Origin: Planctomycetaceae bacterium
GTDB lineage: Bacteria > Planctomycetota > Planctomycetia > Planctomycetales > Planctomycetaceae
Direction of reading: 5' to 3'
NCBI GenBank assembly: GCA_023258825.1
Contig: JALQWE010000143.1
Coordinates: forward strand, 1 to 8,242
Length of the DNA: 8,242 nucleotides
Positions 1 to 7,459 of the stretch are shown one piece after another. Below the pieces are notes generated by a model that was not told the origin of the DNA, searched no databases, and was given only the letters and a program-made list of their open reading frames with translations. Numbering within the stretch: the first letter of the stretch is position 1; each line of letters starts with the position of its first letter. Position numbers and translations under genes: made by a program.

Positions 1-1
1 T

Positions 2-3000
2 ATGAGCCCGGAGCAGGCTGCGGGAGAGGGACACAGGGTGAACGGAGCGAGTGACCAGTTTTCTCTGGGTGCTCTCTTTTTTGAACTCCTTACCGGGCGA
101 CGTCCATTTCAGCGTCTTTCGGACGTGCTGAATGTGTCCCCGGTTCAATTAACCGAACGGACTCGGGAGTTACCCGAGGTGCTGGAACGCATCTGTCTGA
201 GGATGCTGGCTCGGGAGCGATCGCAGCGGTTTGCGACCTGCGGGGCAGTTGCCGAAGCCCTCAGAGCCTGGTTGCAGCGTCGGTCATTTGAGGACACAGT
301 GCGGCAGTCTGCTGCTGATTTGCTTCAGCAATCCTCTGAGCGACCGATTGGCCCGCGGGGATTGGGGGTGTTCTCAGGTGCCGATGCAGAGGTCTATCCT
401 GAGTTACTTCCGGGCCCTGCGGGACTGAGTGGTCTGCCGATCAGTCTTGAATTCTGGAAGCAGTTTTTAGAGTCGGAGGGAGGTGACGTTGCTGAGGTGG
501 GTCTGCTTTATGGCCCCAGCGGCTGTGGAAAATCGTCCTTCCTGCAGGCTGGACTGATTCCGAGGCTGTCGACGAATCTCAGGGTGATTCTGATTCAGTG
601 CACTGCGAGCGGTACTGAGAGATCCATCGTCCGTCGACTCACAGGTTGCGGTGGTTCGTTGTCGAATCCGGATCAGGACGTTGTTTCAGTCCTTGCAGGG
701 TATTCGGCGAGCTCATCGCCAAAGCTTGTACTGATTCTTGATCAATTCGAACAGTGGCTGCATGCGAATCCGGTGGATTCTCAAGTTCCTCTGATTCGCG
801 GTTTACGACACTGTGATGGTGTTCGGATTCAGTCGGTCGTGGTCGTTCGGGAGGAGTTCTGGATTGCCGCAAGTCGATTTGGAACCGCGCTGGATGTGCA
901 GTTTCATGAAGGGCGAAATGCATTTCTGCTGGATCTATTGCCGCAGGAGCATGCGAGGCAGGTGCTGGCTCGATTTGGTCGGGCACTGGGAAAGATTTCA
1001 GCCCCCGCTACAACGGAACAGCATGAGTTTCTGCGGGAAGTTGTGGATTCACTGCAGCAGGTTGGCCGTGTGTCACCCATCCAGATATCGGTCTTGTCCG
1101 GGGCGTTGATGGAACGCCCCTGGACTACGGAAAGTCTGCATGCAATCGGGGGGACGCGTGGTGCTGGCATCCAGATGCTGCGGGAAAACCTCTCTGTGCA
1201 GTCGCGGTTGCCGGAGCAGCGTTATCTCAGTCAGGCCGCTCAGTTGATTCTGGCAGCACTGCTGCCTGCGCCGGGAATGCAGATTCGCGGTTGTCGAAGG
1301 TCGTATCACGAGTTGGCTGCGGTGTCCGGTCTGTGCGACCGCAGAATGGATTTTACCAGAGTGCTTGACCTTCTTGTGTCACGATTGCGCATCGTCAGTC
1401 TCTGTGCGCCGGATGAAGATAGTGCAGATCTGAGCATTGTTGGTGAGGATTATCAGTATTATGAACTGACACACGACTATGTGGTACCAATCCTGCGGGA
1501 GTGGCACAGGGAAAACCTGACGAGTACTGAGGAGGGGCGTGCGAGACTACTCCTCGAAGAGCGAAGCGGCCACTGGCACTCGGCCGGCCGACCAGACAGA
1601 TTGCTGCCATCCGTGACGGAATACCTCCGCATTCGTCGGCGAGTACCTGTGGGGCTGCAAACAGCTTCTCAGAAAATGATGCTTCAAAGAGTGGTCCATC
1701 GATGGCGACGGCAGAGCGCACTGGCGGCTTGTGTCTGCAGTGTGCTCCTGTTTCTTGGGTTACAGCTGAAGTGGTGGCTGGCGGCCGAGTTTCGTGAGCG
1801 AGAAGAAATGGGACTGGTTGAAGGTATTTCTTCTGCGCGGCTTGAGGATCTTGGGCGATGGGTGGATCAGCTGCTGACTCGGGATGACGACCTGCGACCG
1901 CTGCTCAGCATCGCCCTGAAAAATGCTGTCCCGGATTCACAGCGTCAACTCAATCTGCTTCTCTCACTGCATGCAATGAAGGTTTCGGATTCAGCGATCC
2001 GTGAGTTGCTGAATCATTCTCTGTTGCATCTTGAGCTGGAGTTGCTTGCTGCATTCGAGTGTCAGCGTCTGATGTGGGATCAGCAGTTGCTGGCTGAATG
2101 GCAGTTGTTAGTGGAAAACCGTGATGCAGATCCGATGCAGCGACTGCGATGTGCATGCCTCCTTTCGTCAGCACCGAACCGGTCCGTCAATCAGGCTCCC
2201 CCATGGCTGACGGCTGAGGTGTCCGCGGTGCTGGTTACGAATCTATCAAAACTTCCACCTGGCGAACTGGTGGCTACCCGAAAACTGCTTGCAGGAATCG
2301 GGACTTCCCTCGTTCCCGAGCTATTGAGAGTGTTTACGTCCGCATCCAGGGGGACGCAGCAGTCAGCGAATCTCGCTGAGTTGCTGGCGGTGTATGCTGC
2401 ATCGGATCCGAACCTGCTGGGTGAGGCCCTGCTCGTTGCCGATAATGTTGCGGATTCAATTCTTTTTCCAGTTTTTTCAAAACATGGAGATCGGGCGGTG
2501 GAACGTATGCGAGAAGTTCTGCGTGAACCCTGGAGTGGCGATGGGGTCGCTCTGGCCGAACCAGCAGATCTGCCTGATTCGCTGCAGAAACAAATTTTAC
2601 AAGCTGGGGGAGTTGCACAAGCAGAGTTTCTGTTCTGGCCATGTTTGCCGTTGGAGGAATTGCAGAGCGTGTGCCAGGAGCTTGGACTGCATGGCTATAT
2701 GCCGCAGCGAATTCGCTCGGCAGGTAGTGGTCTTGCCGTAAACGCAGCCGGACAGTCACTGCTGAATGTCGTCTGGATTCGCAACAGCGGACGCTGGCTG
2801 CTGGATACTGAGTCTGATGCCAGCGCGCTCGCGGCACCAGGTTCTGTCGCGATGCGGGAGGGACTACCGCTGAATGAGTTGATGCTTCCCGATGGATTCT
2901 CGGTAGGTGACAAACGATTCATTGCAGTCTGGAGCGAAAATGCGCCGGGCAGCGGAATTTGTCGATGCCTCCCGGGAATGACTGCAGAGGAATTAGCTGC

Positions 3001-4699
3001 TGCGCTGGAGACGATATCACAGCAGTCAGCGTTTAAAACAATGACGAGTCTGAGTTTGGCGGTGGATAATCGGGGTGTCGCTCGCTATTCGGCCATTCTC
3101 CGTGAAGGTGGTCCGAAGTCGGCGTGGGAGCTCACCTGGGATGGCCGTGAACGCATCGACTGGCCTCAGATGGATGTGTCTTGTGTTGTGGATGGGCAGG
3201 GTATCCTGCGGCGTGCAGCGCTGTGGCTGCAGGAACCACTCGGGGAATCACTGCTTATCCAGGGAGTGGCTCAGTCGAAAATTCAGTCACAGCTGGCGGA
3301 CTACATGAAAAAAGGCTGGCGTTGTTCATCAAGTTCGCCGGAGCTGATTGCGAAAAATGCTGAGCCCCAGTTCACTTTGCTTTTACAACGCCCGGCGATT
3401 GTGGAATCGCAGCGAGTGTGGGAGGGCAGGCGACGAGCTGCCGCCGCTACGGTACTGTTGCGAATGAACTCAGCGCAGGACCTGCTGCCGCTGATTAGTC
3501 ATGGACTCGAACCGGAAACCGAAGCTGAGCTGCTGCAAAGAATTACGGACTACGGAGTGAACGCCGGAGAAATCGAATCACTGCTGCAAGGCACCAACTC
3601 AGGTGATCTTCCTTCGCTGACTGTGAATCAACGAAGGTTTCTGACACTTGCCATTGGTGAATTCGGGGTGGCTGACGGAACTGCCGCGATCACCACGGAT
3701 TGTGTCGGGAGACTATTGAGAGACTATGTGGAAGATCCGGACCCGGGAGTTCATGCTGCCGCGGACTGGTCACTGCGACAACTGGGAAGAGGTGATGAGA
3801 TGAAGGGCATCCTGTCAGATCTTGTCACGGGACAGACAGAAGGCCAGCGCCGCTGGTATCTGCAGCCTGGTGCTGATCCGTCGCTGCCACCGTTGTCAAT
3901 GACGGTCCTTTCCGGGCCCGTTGACTTCGTAATGGGCTCGCCGCTTAGGGAATGGGAAAGAGATGGCGGAATGGATGGAAGCAATGAAACTCTGCATCGT
4001 CGTCGAATTCCCCGCACATTTGCCATCGGAATGCACGAAGTCACAGTCGCGCAGTTCCAGACCTTTCGACATTCTTATCGCGAGGAACTGGCTGCTACGA
4101 CAGAAGGCGATCTGCCTGCTACATTCGTTACGTGGTACGACGCAGTGGCATTCTGTAACTGGCTCAGTCAACAGGCGGGAATTCCCCGGGAACAATGGTG
4201 TTACGATCCCGATACAACGCCCGGTGACGGCATGAGGCTGCTGCCCGACGCCTTGTGTCGGACTGGTTATCGACTGCCCACAGATGCCGAATGGGAATAT
4301 GCCTGTCGGGCAGGCACCACGACTTCCAGATACTTCGGCGAAGGGAATAGCCATCTGGGCCGATACTGTCGATTTGCCGACGATTCATCCGACGGCAGTC
4401 TTCTGCCCTCTGGATCACTCCGACCAAATGCATTTGGTCTCTTCGATTCCCTTGGAAATGCGGCTGAGTGGTGTCAGGAAGCCAGTTATTCGGTGAACAC
4501 GTTTTCCGGAGTATTGACACAGCCGCCACAGTCAGAGTTTGTCGATAATGAAGAACCATGGGGGCGACTGATTCGCGGCGGATCGATCTATTCAACACCG
4601 CCACTATTACGCGCTGCCGACAGACTGGCGGTTCGTGCCGACACCGTTTTGCTTTCGAATGGATTCCGAGTTGCGAGGACGCTGGCAAGCGATCAATGA
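2..4699 (+). CDS. Ser/Thr protein kinase - nSTAND NTPase - FGE-like (SUMF1) giant signalling protein, 5' partial
   Basis: The 5' end is outside the window. The first visible residues, MSPEQA, are the end of a kinase activation segment (APE-like motif), so the ATG at 2 is an internal Met; residue numbers below count from it. In order: kinase subdomains IX-XI (about 1-95, DQFSLGALFFELLTGRRPF, Arg at 76); nSTAND1-type NTPase (about 136-505) with Walker A GPSGCGKS at 171-178, Walker B-like LVLILDQFEQW at 242-252, VVVREEFW at 280-287 and the family-typical ELTHDY...REW near 488-501; an Arg-rich stretch then a membrane helix at about 571-592, implying kinase and NTPase inside and the C-terminus outside; a helical region (600-890); degenerate beta-rich repeats (about 891-1135); HEAT-like helices (1140-1285, DPDPGVHAAADW); and an FGE-like domain (1296-1560: RLPTDAEWEYACRAG, GLFDSLGNAAEW, LIRGGS, SNGFRVAR). 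Established knowledge: STAND ATPases act as ligand-triggered switches and Hanks-type kinases phosphorylate Ser/Thr. The FGE domain lacks the catalytic cysteine pair, so a binding or structural role is inferred. Substrate and ligand are unknown. The gene is convergent with the next one. Confidence 0.9.
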   Translation: MSPEQAAGEGHRVNGASDQFSLGALFFELLTGRRPFQRLSDVLNVSPVQLTERTRELPEVLERICLRMLARERSQRFATCGAVAEALRAWLQRRSFEDTVRQSAADLLQQSSERPIGPRGLGVFSGADAEVYPELLPGPAGLSGLPISLEFWKQFLESEGGDVAEVGLLYGPSGCGKSSFLQAGLIPRLSTNLRVILIQCTASGTERSIVRRLTGCGGSLSNPDQDVVSVLAGYSASSSPKLVLILDQFEQWLHANPVDSQVPLIRGLRHCDGVRIQSVVVVREEFWIAASRFGTALDVQFHEGRNAFLLDLLPQEHARQVLARFGRALGKISAPATTEQHEFLREVVDSLQQVGRVSPIQISVLSGALMERPWTTESLHAIGGTRGAGIQMLRENLSVQSRLPEQRYLSQAAQLILAALLPAPGMQIRGCRRSYHELAAVSGLCDRRMDFTRVLDLLVSRLRIVSLCAPDEDSADLSIVGEDYQYYELTHDYVVPILREWHRENLTSTEEGRARLLLEERSGHWHSAGRPDRLLPSVTEYLRIRRRVPVGLQTASQKMMLQRVVHRWRRQSALAACVCSVLLFLGLQLKWWLAAEFREREEMGLVEGISSARLEDLGRWVDQLLTRDDDLRPLLSIALKNAVPDSQRQLNLLLSLHAMKVSDSAIRELLNHSLLHLELELLAAFECQRLMWDQQLLAEWQLLVENRDADPMQRLRCACLLSSAPNRSVNQAPPWLTAEVSAVLVTNLSKLPPGELVATRKLLAGIGTSLVPELLRVFTSASRGTQQSANLAELLAVYAASDPNLLGEALLVADNVADSILFPVFSKHGDRAVERMREVLREPWSGDGVALAEPADLPDSLQKQILQAGGVAQAEFLFWPCLPLEELQSVCQELGLHGYMPQRIRSAGSGLAVNAAGQSLLNVVWIRNSGRWLLDTESDASALAAPGSVAMREGLPLNELMLPDGFSVGDKRFIAVWSENAPGSGICRCLPGMTAEELAAALETISQQSAFKTMTSLSLAVDNRGVARYSAILREGGPKSAWELTWDGRERIDWPQMDVSCVVDGQGILRRAALWLQEPLGESLLIQGVAQSKIQSQLADYMKKGWRCSSSSPELIAKNAEPQFTLLLQRPAIVESQRVWEGRRRAAAATVLLRMNSAQDLLPLISHGLEPETEAELLQRITDYGVNAGEIESLLQGTNSGDLPSLTVNQRRFLTLAIGEFGVADGTAAITTDCVGRLLRDYVEDPDPGVHAAADWSLRQLGRGDEMKGILSDLVTGQTEGQRRWYLQPGADPSLPPLSMTVLSGPVDFVMGSPLREWERDGGMDGSNETLHRRRIPRTFAIGMHEVTVAQFQTFRHSYREELAATTEGDLPATFVTWYDAVAFCNWLSQQAGIPREQWCYDPDTTPGDGMRLLPDALCRTGYRLPTDAEWEYACRAGTTTSRYFGEGNSHLGRYCRFADDSSDGSLLPSGSLRPNAFGLFDSLGNAAEWCQEASYSVNTFSGVLTQPPQSEFVDNEEPWGRLIRGGSIYSTPPLLRAADRLAVRADTVLLSNGFRVARTLASDQ

Positions 4700-4945
4700 T
4701 CGTTTGCGGGAATCATACGATCGGGGCGACTATTTTACTGGTTTCCACATTCTGAAGGTGACTCAGGACGTGGGGCTTGGCTGCTGTTTCTGTCGGCTGG
4801 AGACGATGACCAGTGGACGTGCTGTGAGTGATGTTGTGTCGTAGTTCGCTCGATCCACTATGGACCTGGCGACACGCTTCGCGGCGGCGACGGGCGCGGT
4901 CATGTGACGACGCGGGTCTTGTGTGATCAGTTCTGGACTGCTGAA

Positions 4946-5893
4946 TTATTCCTGCCTGGCTGCAGCGGAATCGTTATGAAGCGGCAAACGTAAACGCAAG
5001 CTCTGTTCAAGGTTGATCAGCTGCGGAAGGTCCAGATTTCTGAGTTGCTCTATGGGCGCTGGCGACTCACCCAGAAGCTCGTGCAGTATCTGGATGCGTC
5101 CGGATAACATTCCTGCCTCGTGGCCCTGTTGCACCCATAATTCTGCAAGTGTTGGCATGAGTGACTTTCTGTGTGTGGAAACTGCTTTTGTGAGTTCCTG
5201 CTGAAGGATCTCGGGAGAAACCCGGTCGGTTCCACTGACAAGGTAGTTCAGCAGCAGCATCACAGCATCTGTCTGCTGCCACAAGCCTGCTAAGGAAAGT
5301 CGCTGAAAAATGCCTCCCAGGCGATCCACGATATCGGACCGCATTATATATTTAAAGATCATGATGGAGGCACAAAAAAAGGCGTCTCCCCGAAATTCTG
5401 AGTCCTCGATCTGGCTGAGATCCATGATTTGCAGCGAAAAATCCGGGATAAACGGTTCCAGAGGTGCCGGGACCTGGATCAATTGCCTGAGTGACCGTGG
5501 GGCATTCCAGGGGTTGGCTCCGTGGTACACAACGATCGGAATCACACAGCACAGCTCCTGGTGATCCCGCAATCGCTGTTCATTGATCTTCAGGATATAG
5601 CGGAGCACCTGAAACACTGTCAGCCGATCTGCCACGCTTTTGTGCTCAAACAGCAGGTAAATGGCGGCTTCTGAACCATCTGCAAGACGAGTACGAAACA
5701 GCAGATCAGAATGAGCCTGCCGGAGTTGCTCATCGACGAATGACGCGGAGGACGGTTCCAGTGTGCTGAGATCCAGACATCGCACCAGATCCGAAGGCAG
5801 CGTGGACGTCAGAAAGCTGCGAGCATACTCCTGCTGCCCGAACAGCGTCTTGAAAAAACCATCATGCGAATTGGATGAAGGAAGGTTTGGCAT
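4946..5893 (-). CDS. Rpn family recombination-promoting nuclease / PD-(D/E)XK transposase-like protein
   Basis: 315 aa, near the usual length for the Rpn (Transposase_31, YhgA-like) family. The N-terminus has the family signature HDGFFKTLF (10-18), then YARSFL and LDLSTLEP. The nuclease core is visible as SDLLFR with Asp63, followed by YLLFEHKS with Glu83-His84-Lys85, a PD-(D/E)XK arrangement; IPIVVYHGANPW (118-129) is the conserved strand and loop that follow. The C-terminal part, LAELWVQQGHEAGMLSGR (249-266), matches the Gly/Glu-rich linker usually leading into a small helical C-terminal domain. Known for the family: metal-dependent DNA cleavage that promotes RecA-independent recombination, and toxin activity in phage defence restrained by a small protein translated from within the same gene. 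The assigned ATG is preceded by AGGA with no spacer, so the ribosome site is poor; no alternative in-frame start is better, because HDGFFK sits only 10 residues in. The gene stands alone, convergent with the kinase gene, and looks intact. Its role here is inferred. Confidence 0.88.
   Translation of the reverse strand: MPNLPSSNSHDGFFKTLFGQQEYARSFLTSTLPSDLVRCLDLSTLEPSSASFVDEQLRQAHSDLLFRTRLADGSEAAIYLLFEHKSVADRLTVFQVLRYILKINEQRLRDHQELCCVIPIVVYHGANPWNAPRSLRQLIQVPAPLEPFIPDFSLQIMDLSQIEDSEFRGDAFFCASIMIFKYIMRSDIVDRLGGIFQRLSLAGLWQQTDAVMLLLNYLVSGTDRVSPEILQQELTKAVSTHRKSLMPTLAELWVQQGHEAGMLSGRIQILHELLGESPAPIEQLRNLDLPQLINLEQSLRLRLPLHNDSAAARQE
5108..5119 (-). promoter_or_regulatory. Possible internal ribosome binding site and start for a 54-aa C-terminal Rpn product
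   Basis: Inside the Rpn gene the minus strand reads GAGG (5119-5116), five bases, then ATG (5110-5108, Met262). This is a much better Shine-Dalgarno spacing than at the main start. Translation from here would give 54 residues ending at 4946, covering the predicted C-terminal helical domain. Rpn genes in other bacteria are known to make a short antitoxin from an internal start. The bases also encode the conserved Glu-Ala-Gly linker, so the match may come only from coding constraint. Confidence 0.3.
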
Positions 5894-5905
5894 TCCTGCA
5901 TGCTA

Positions 5906-5928
5906 GTGTTAATCAATATCACATTGTG
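5906..5928. promoter_or_regulatory. Imperfect palindrome upstream of the Rpn start, possible operator
   Basis: The 17 bases at 5906-5922 read GTGTTAATCAATATCAC, an inverted repeat with 6 of 8 paired positions matching, and they overlap a perfect 9-base palindrome CACATTGTG at 5920-5928. The patch is AT-rich compared with its surroundings and ends 13 bases upstream of the Rpn start codon, where a repressor or self-regulator could act. No well-formed -35/-10 pair is evident beside it. The call is inference from symmetry and position only. Confidence 0.2.
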
Positions 5929-6017
5929 GGGTAAATCAGTCGTACCCTGTGGTTTGATTGTTGCAAAAAAGCTTCACATCCACGAAATCGTCAGTATCAG
6001 GCACTTTGATCGGCTGT

Positions 6018-6317
6018 CTACAGACCTTCATCGTCGCGACTGAGGCGGCACAGATCACTGCCCCGTTCAAAGTCCCGACAGGCCTGAGGACGCAGGTCAT
6101 AATGTCGGCACCTCAAAGTTGTCGGGTCAAGCCAGACGCAGGCCAGCAGGTCAAAGTGTTCATCACGCCGGACGCGTTCCCGGATCGGTTCCAGCAGGGC
6201 GTCGGGAACGTTCCAGAACGCTTCTTCGCCCGGCTGAAAGGGTGGAATGGGTGTTCTACGGCAGCATGCTGCACATTGATCACAGGATTCAATCAGTGGT
6301 AGCGAGGGCAAGTTCAT
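6018..6317 (-). CDS. YkgJ-type cysteine-cluster protein (putative zinc/iron-chelating domain)
   Basis: 99 aa from Met at 6317. It has the pattern of the YkgJ/CxxCxxCC family: CDQCAACC near the N-terminus (Cys12, 15, 18, 19), then LACVWLD (Cys60), RCRHYDLRPQACRDF (Cys70 and 80) and a last Cys90. Eight cysteines in under 100 residues, with the conserved C-x-H-Y-x-x-R-P-x-x-C block, make the family call good. The family is annotated as binding zinc or iron, but no biochemical role is established. The reading frame stays open upstream to an ATG at 6428, which would add 37 polar, low-complexity residues; I chose 6317 because family members start just before the first CxxC and the extension has no recognisable features. 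Neither start has a Shine-Dalgarno sequence. It lies 154 bp downstream of cutC on the same strand, with no strong terminator between them, so co-transcription is possible. Confidence 0.85.
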   Translation of the reverse strand: MNLPSLPLIESCDQCAACCRRTPIPPFQPGEEAFWNVPDALLEPIRERVRRDEHFDLLACVWLDPTTLRCRHYDLRPQACRDFERGSDLCRLSRDDEGL

Positions 6318-6471
6318 GGTGTCAGGCTTTTCTGCTTGCCGCGGGGCATTTCCGTCGCCGGAACAGGTGCCGGCACTGCGTTGGTTTGGTGATGTGTGCG
6401 ATTGGTTGCGTGTTGCCCGTTGAGTCAATCTGCAGGGCTTGTCCCGCGACCTGCTGTTCTGTTAACTGCTG

Positions 6472-7236
6472 TCAACGCCAGGGGGCCAGTTCGCGCAGCA
6501 AGTCCTTCAACAGTGACTCCGAGGCAGCGCTATAACTTGCCGGGCCCTCGCCGGGAATCCCGAAGTGCAGATCACTGTTGGTGTTTGTGTGGTTGTCGCG
6601 GATTTCCCGTACGGCGGAGTGAATCTGCGGGCAACCGGACTGTTCCAGGACTTGCCGAACATTGTTGGCTCGAATCCCCCCGCCCGGCAGGATTTCCATT
6701 TGCGAGCCTGCCTGTTGCTGCAGGCTCGCAAGGGCGTGTGCACCGTCGGCTGCGGAACGATAGCCAGCACTGGTCAGAATTCTGGTGAATCCACAGTCAA
6801 TCAGCTGGCGAAGGGAAGTGGCATGATCAGGAGTCCAGTCAAAGGCTTTGTGAAAGACCAGTTCGGTGTGTGGAAGCAGGGCTCTCAACTGGCGACAGCG
6901 GTCTGTGTCGATTGTTCTGTCCGGTTTCAGAAAACCGATGGCGATTCCGTTGAGGCCCAGCGCCAGCAGTTGTTCGGCCTCATAAAACATCAGCAGGGCC
7001 TCAGAGTCCGAATAGCAGAAGCCGCCCTCGCGAGGCCTGATCATGGCGATGATTGGCCCGGAAAAGAGGGCTCTGGACTGCATGGTCAGCGCCAGGGAGG
7101 GAGTCAGACCACCGGCGACCATGCCGCAGTTCAGTTCTATGCGATCCACGCCTAGTCGAGTACCGAGCAGAACATCGCCGATTCCGCCTGCGCAGAGTTC
7201 AAACAGTACGGAGCCGGCAGGTGTGTGTGTGGTCAT
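6472..7236 (-). CDS. cutC: CutC family protein (copper homeostasis protein family, TIM barrel)
   Basis: 254 aa, the usual length for CutC. Family blocks are present in order: RIELNCGMVAGGLTPS (32-47), AMIRPREGGFCYSDSE (64-79), GLNGIAIGFL (94-103), FHKAFD (128-133), RILTSAGY (152-159), ILPGGGIRANN (182-192) and IHSAVRE (205-211). These are the strand-end loops of a TIM barrel with one putative active or metal site. It is cytoplasmic: no signal peptide is seen. The family name comes from a copper-tolerance phenotype in E. coli that was later attributed to the small RNA MicL encoded at the 3' end of that gene, so the biochemical role of CutC remains unclear. The usual IELC motif is IELN here, with Cys moved one place to residue 37. 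The start at 7236 fits the family N-terminus (FELC at 12-15), with no Shine-Dalgarno sequence. It is divergent from the esterase gene across 223 bp, and the YkgJ-like gene lies downstream. Confidence 0.9.
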   Translation of the reverse strand: MTTHTPAGSVLFELCAGGIGDVLLGTRLGVDRIELNCGMVAGGLTPSLALTMQSRALFSGPIIAMIRPREGGFCYSDSEALLMFYEAEQLLALGLNGIAIGFLKPDRTIDTDRCRQLRALLPHTELVFHKAFDWTPDHATSLRQLIDCGFTRILTSAGYRSAADGAHALASLQQQAGSQMEILPGGGIRANNVRQVLEQSGCPQIHSAVREIRDNHTNTNSDLHFGIPGEGPASYSAASESLLKDLLRELAPWR

Positions 7237-7459
7237 CGGAGTGGCTTTGTATTTCGGGGAGATGTCACAGCGCTGGCCGTGGTTGATCCAGGGAACTCAG
7301 CCGAGATCGTGGTATTCCGGCGATGATGTTTCATAGGGCACCTCGGAACATTTTTCTGCCGCTGATTAGGCGCACGAGAATGAATCGAGGAGCATAACGA
7401 CTGCCGTATGGCTGTTTGAACAACGACTGTCTGACGATGGGCTGAATCGGGATCTTCTC

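Noticed and set aside
4560..4699. C-terminal FGE/C-type-lectin-like domain as the variable region of a diversity-generating retroelement.
   Set aside because: No reverse transcriptase, no template repeat and no clustering of adenine-rich variable codons at the C-terminus are visible in the window.
4696..4722. Inverted repeat GATCGT / ACGATC around the stop of the giant gene as a terminator.
   Set aside because: Only a 6-bp stem with a 13-base loop and no T-run after it.
4635..4844. A 69-codon plus-strand frame overlapping the end of the giant gene and running into the intergenic space.
   Set aside because: It starts inside the other gene, has a cysteine-rich random-looking composition, no ribosome site and no recognisable motif.
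5910..5928. CRP-like site (TGTGA on the minus strand) upstream of the Rpn gene.
   Set aside because: The second half-site is TAACA and the spacing is seven bases instead of six, so it does not fit the CRP consensus.
6357..6374. GCCGG/CCGGC hairpin between cutC and the YkgJ-like gene as a terminator.
   Set aside because: Five base pairs with an 8-base loop and no U-tract on the minus strand; not distinguishable from chance in GC-rich DNA.
6318..6428. N-terminal extension of the YkgJ-like protein to the ATG at 6428.
   Set aside because: The added 37 residues are polar and low complexity with no family match; the family normally starts close to the first CxxC.
6460..6475. Short hairpin (GUUGAC/GUUAAC with AGCA loop) at the cutC stop codon.
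   Set aside because: A six-pair stem including a G-U pair with no following U-run; too weak to call a terminator or attenuator.
6565..7155. A 196-codon plus-strand open frame across the cutC region.
   Set aside because: It is the antisense shadow of cutC, whose minus-strand frame carries all the family motifs.
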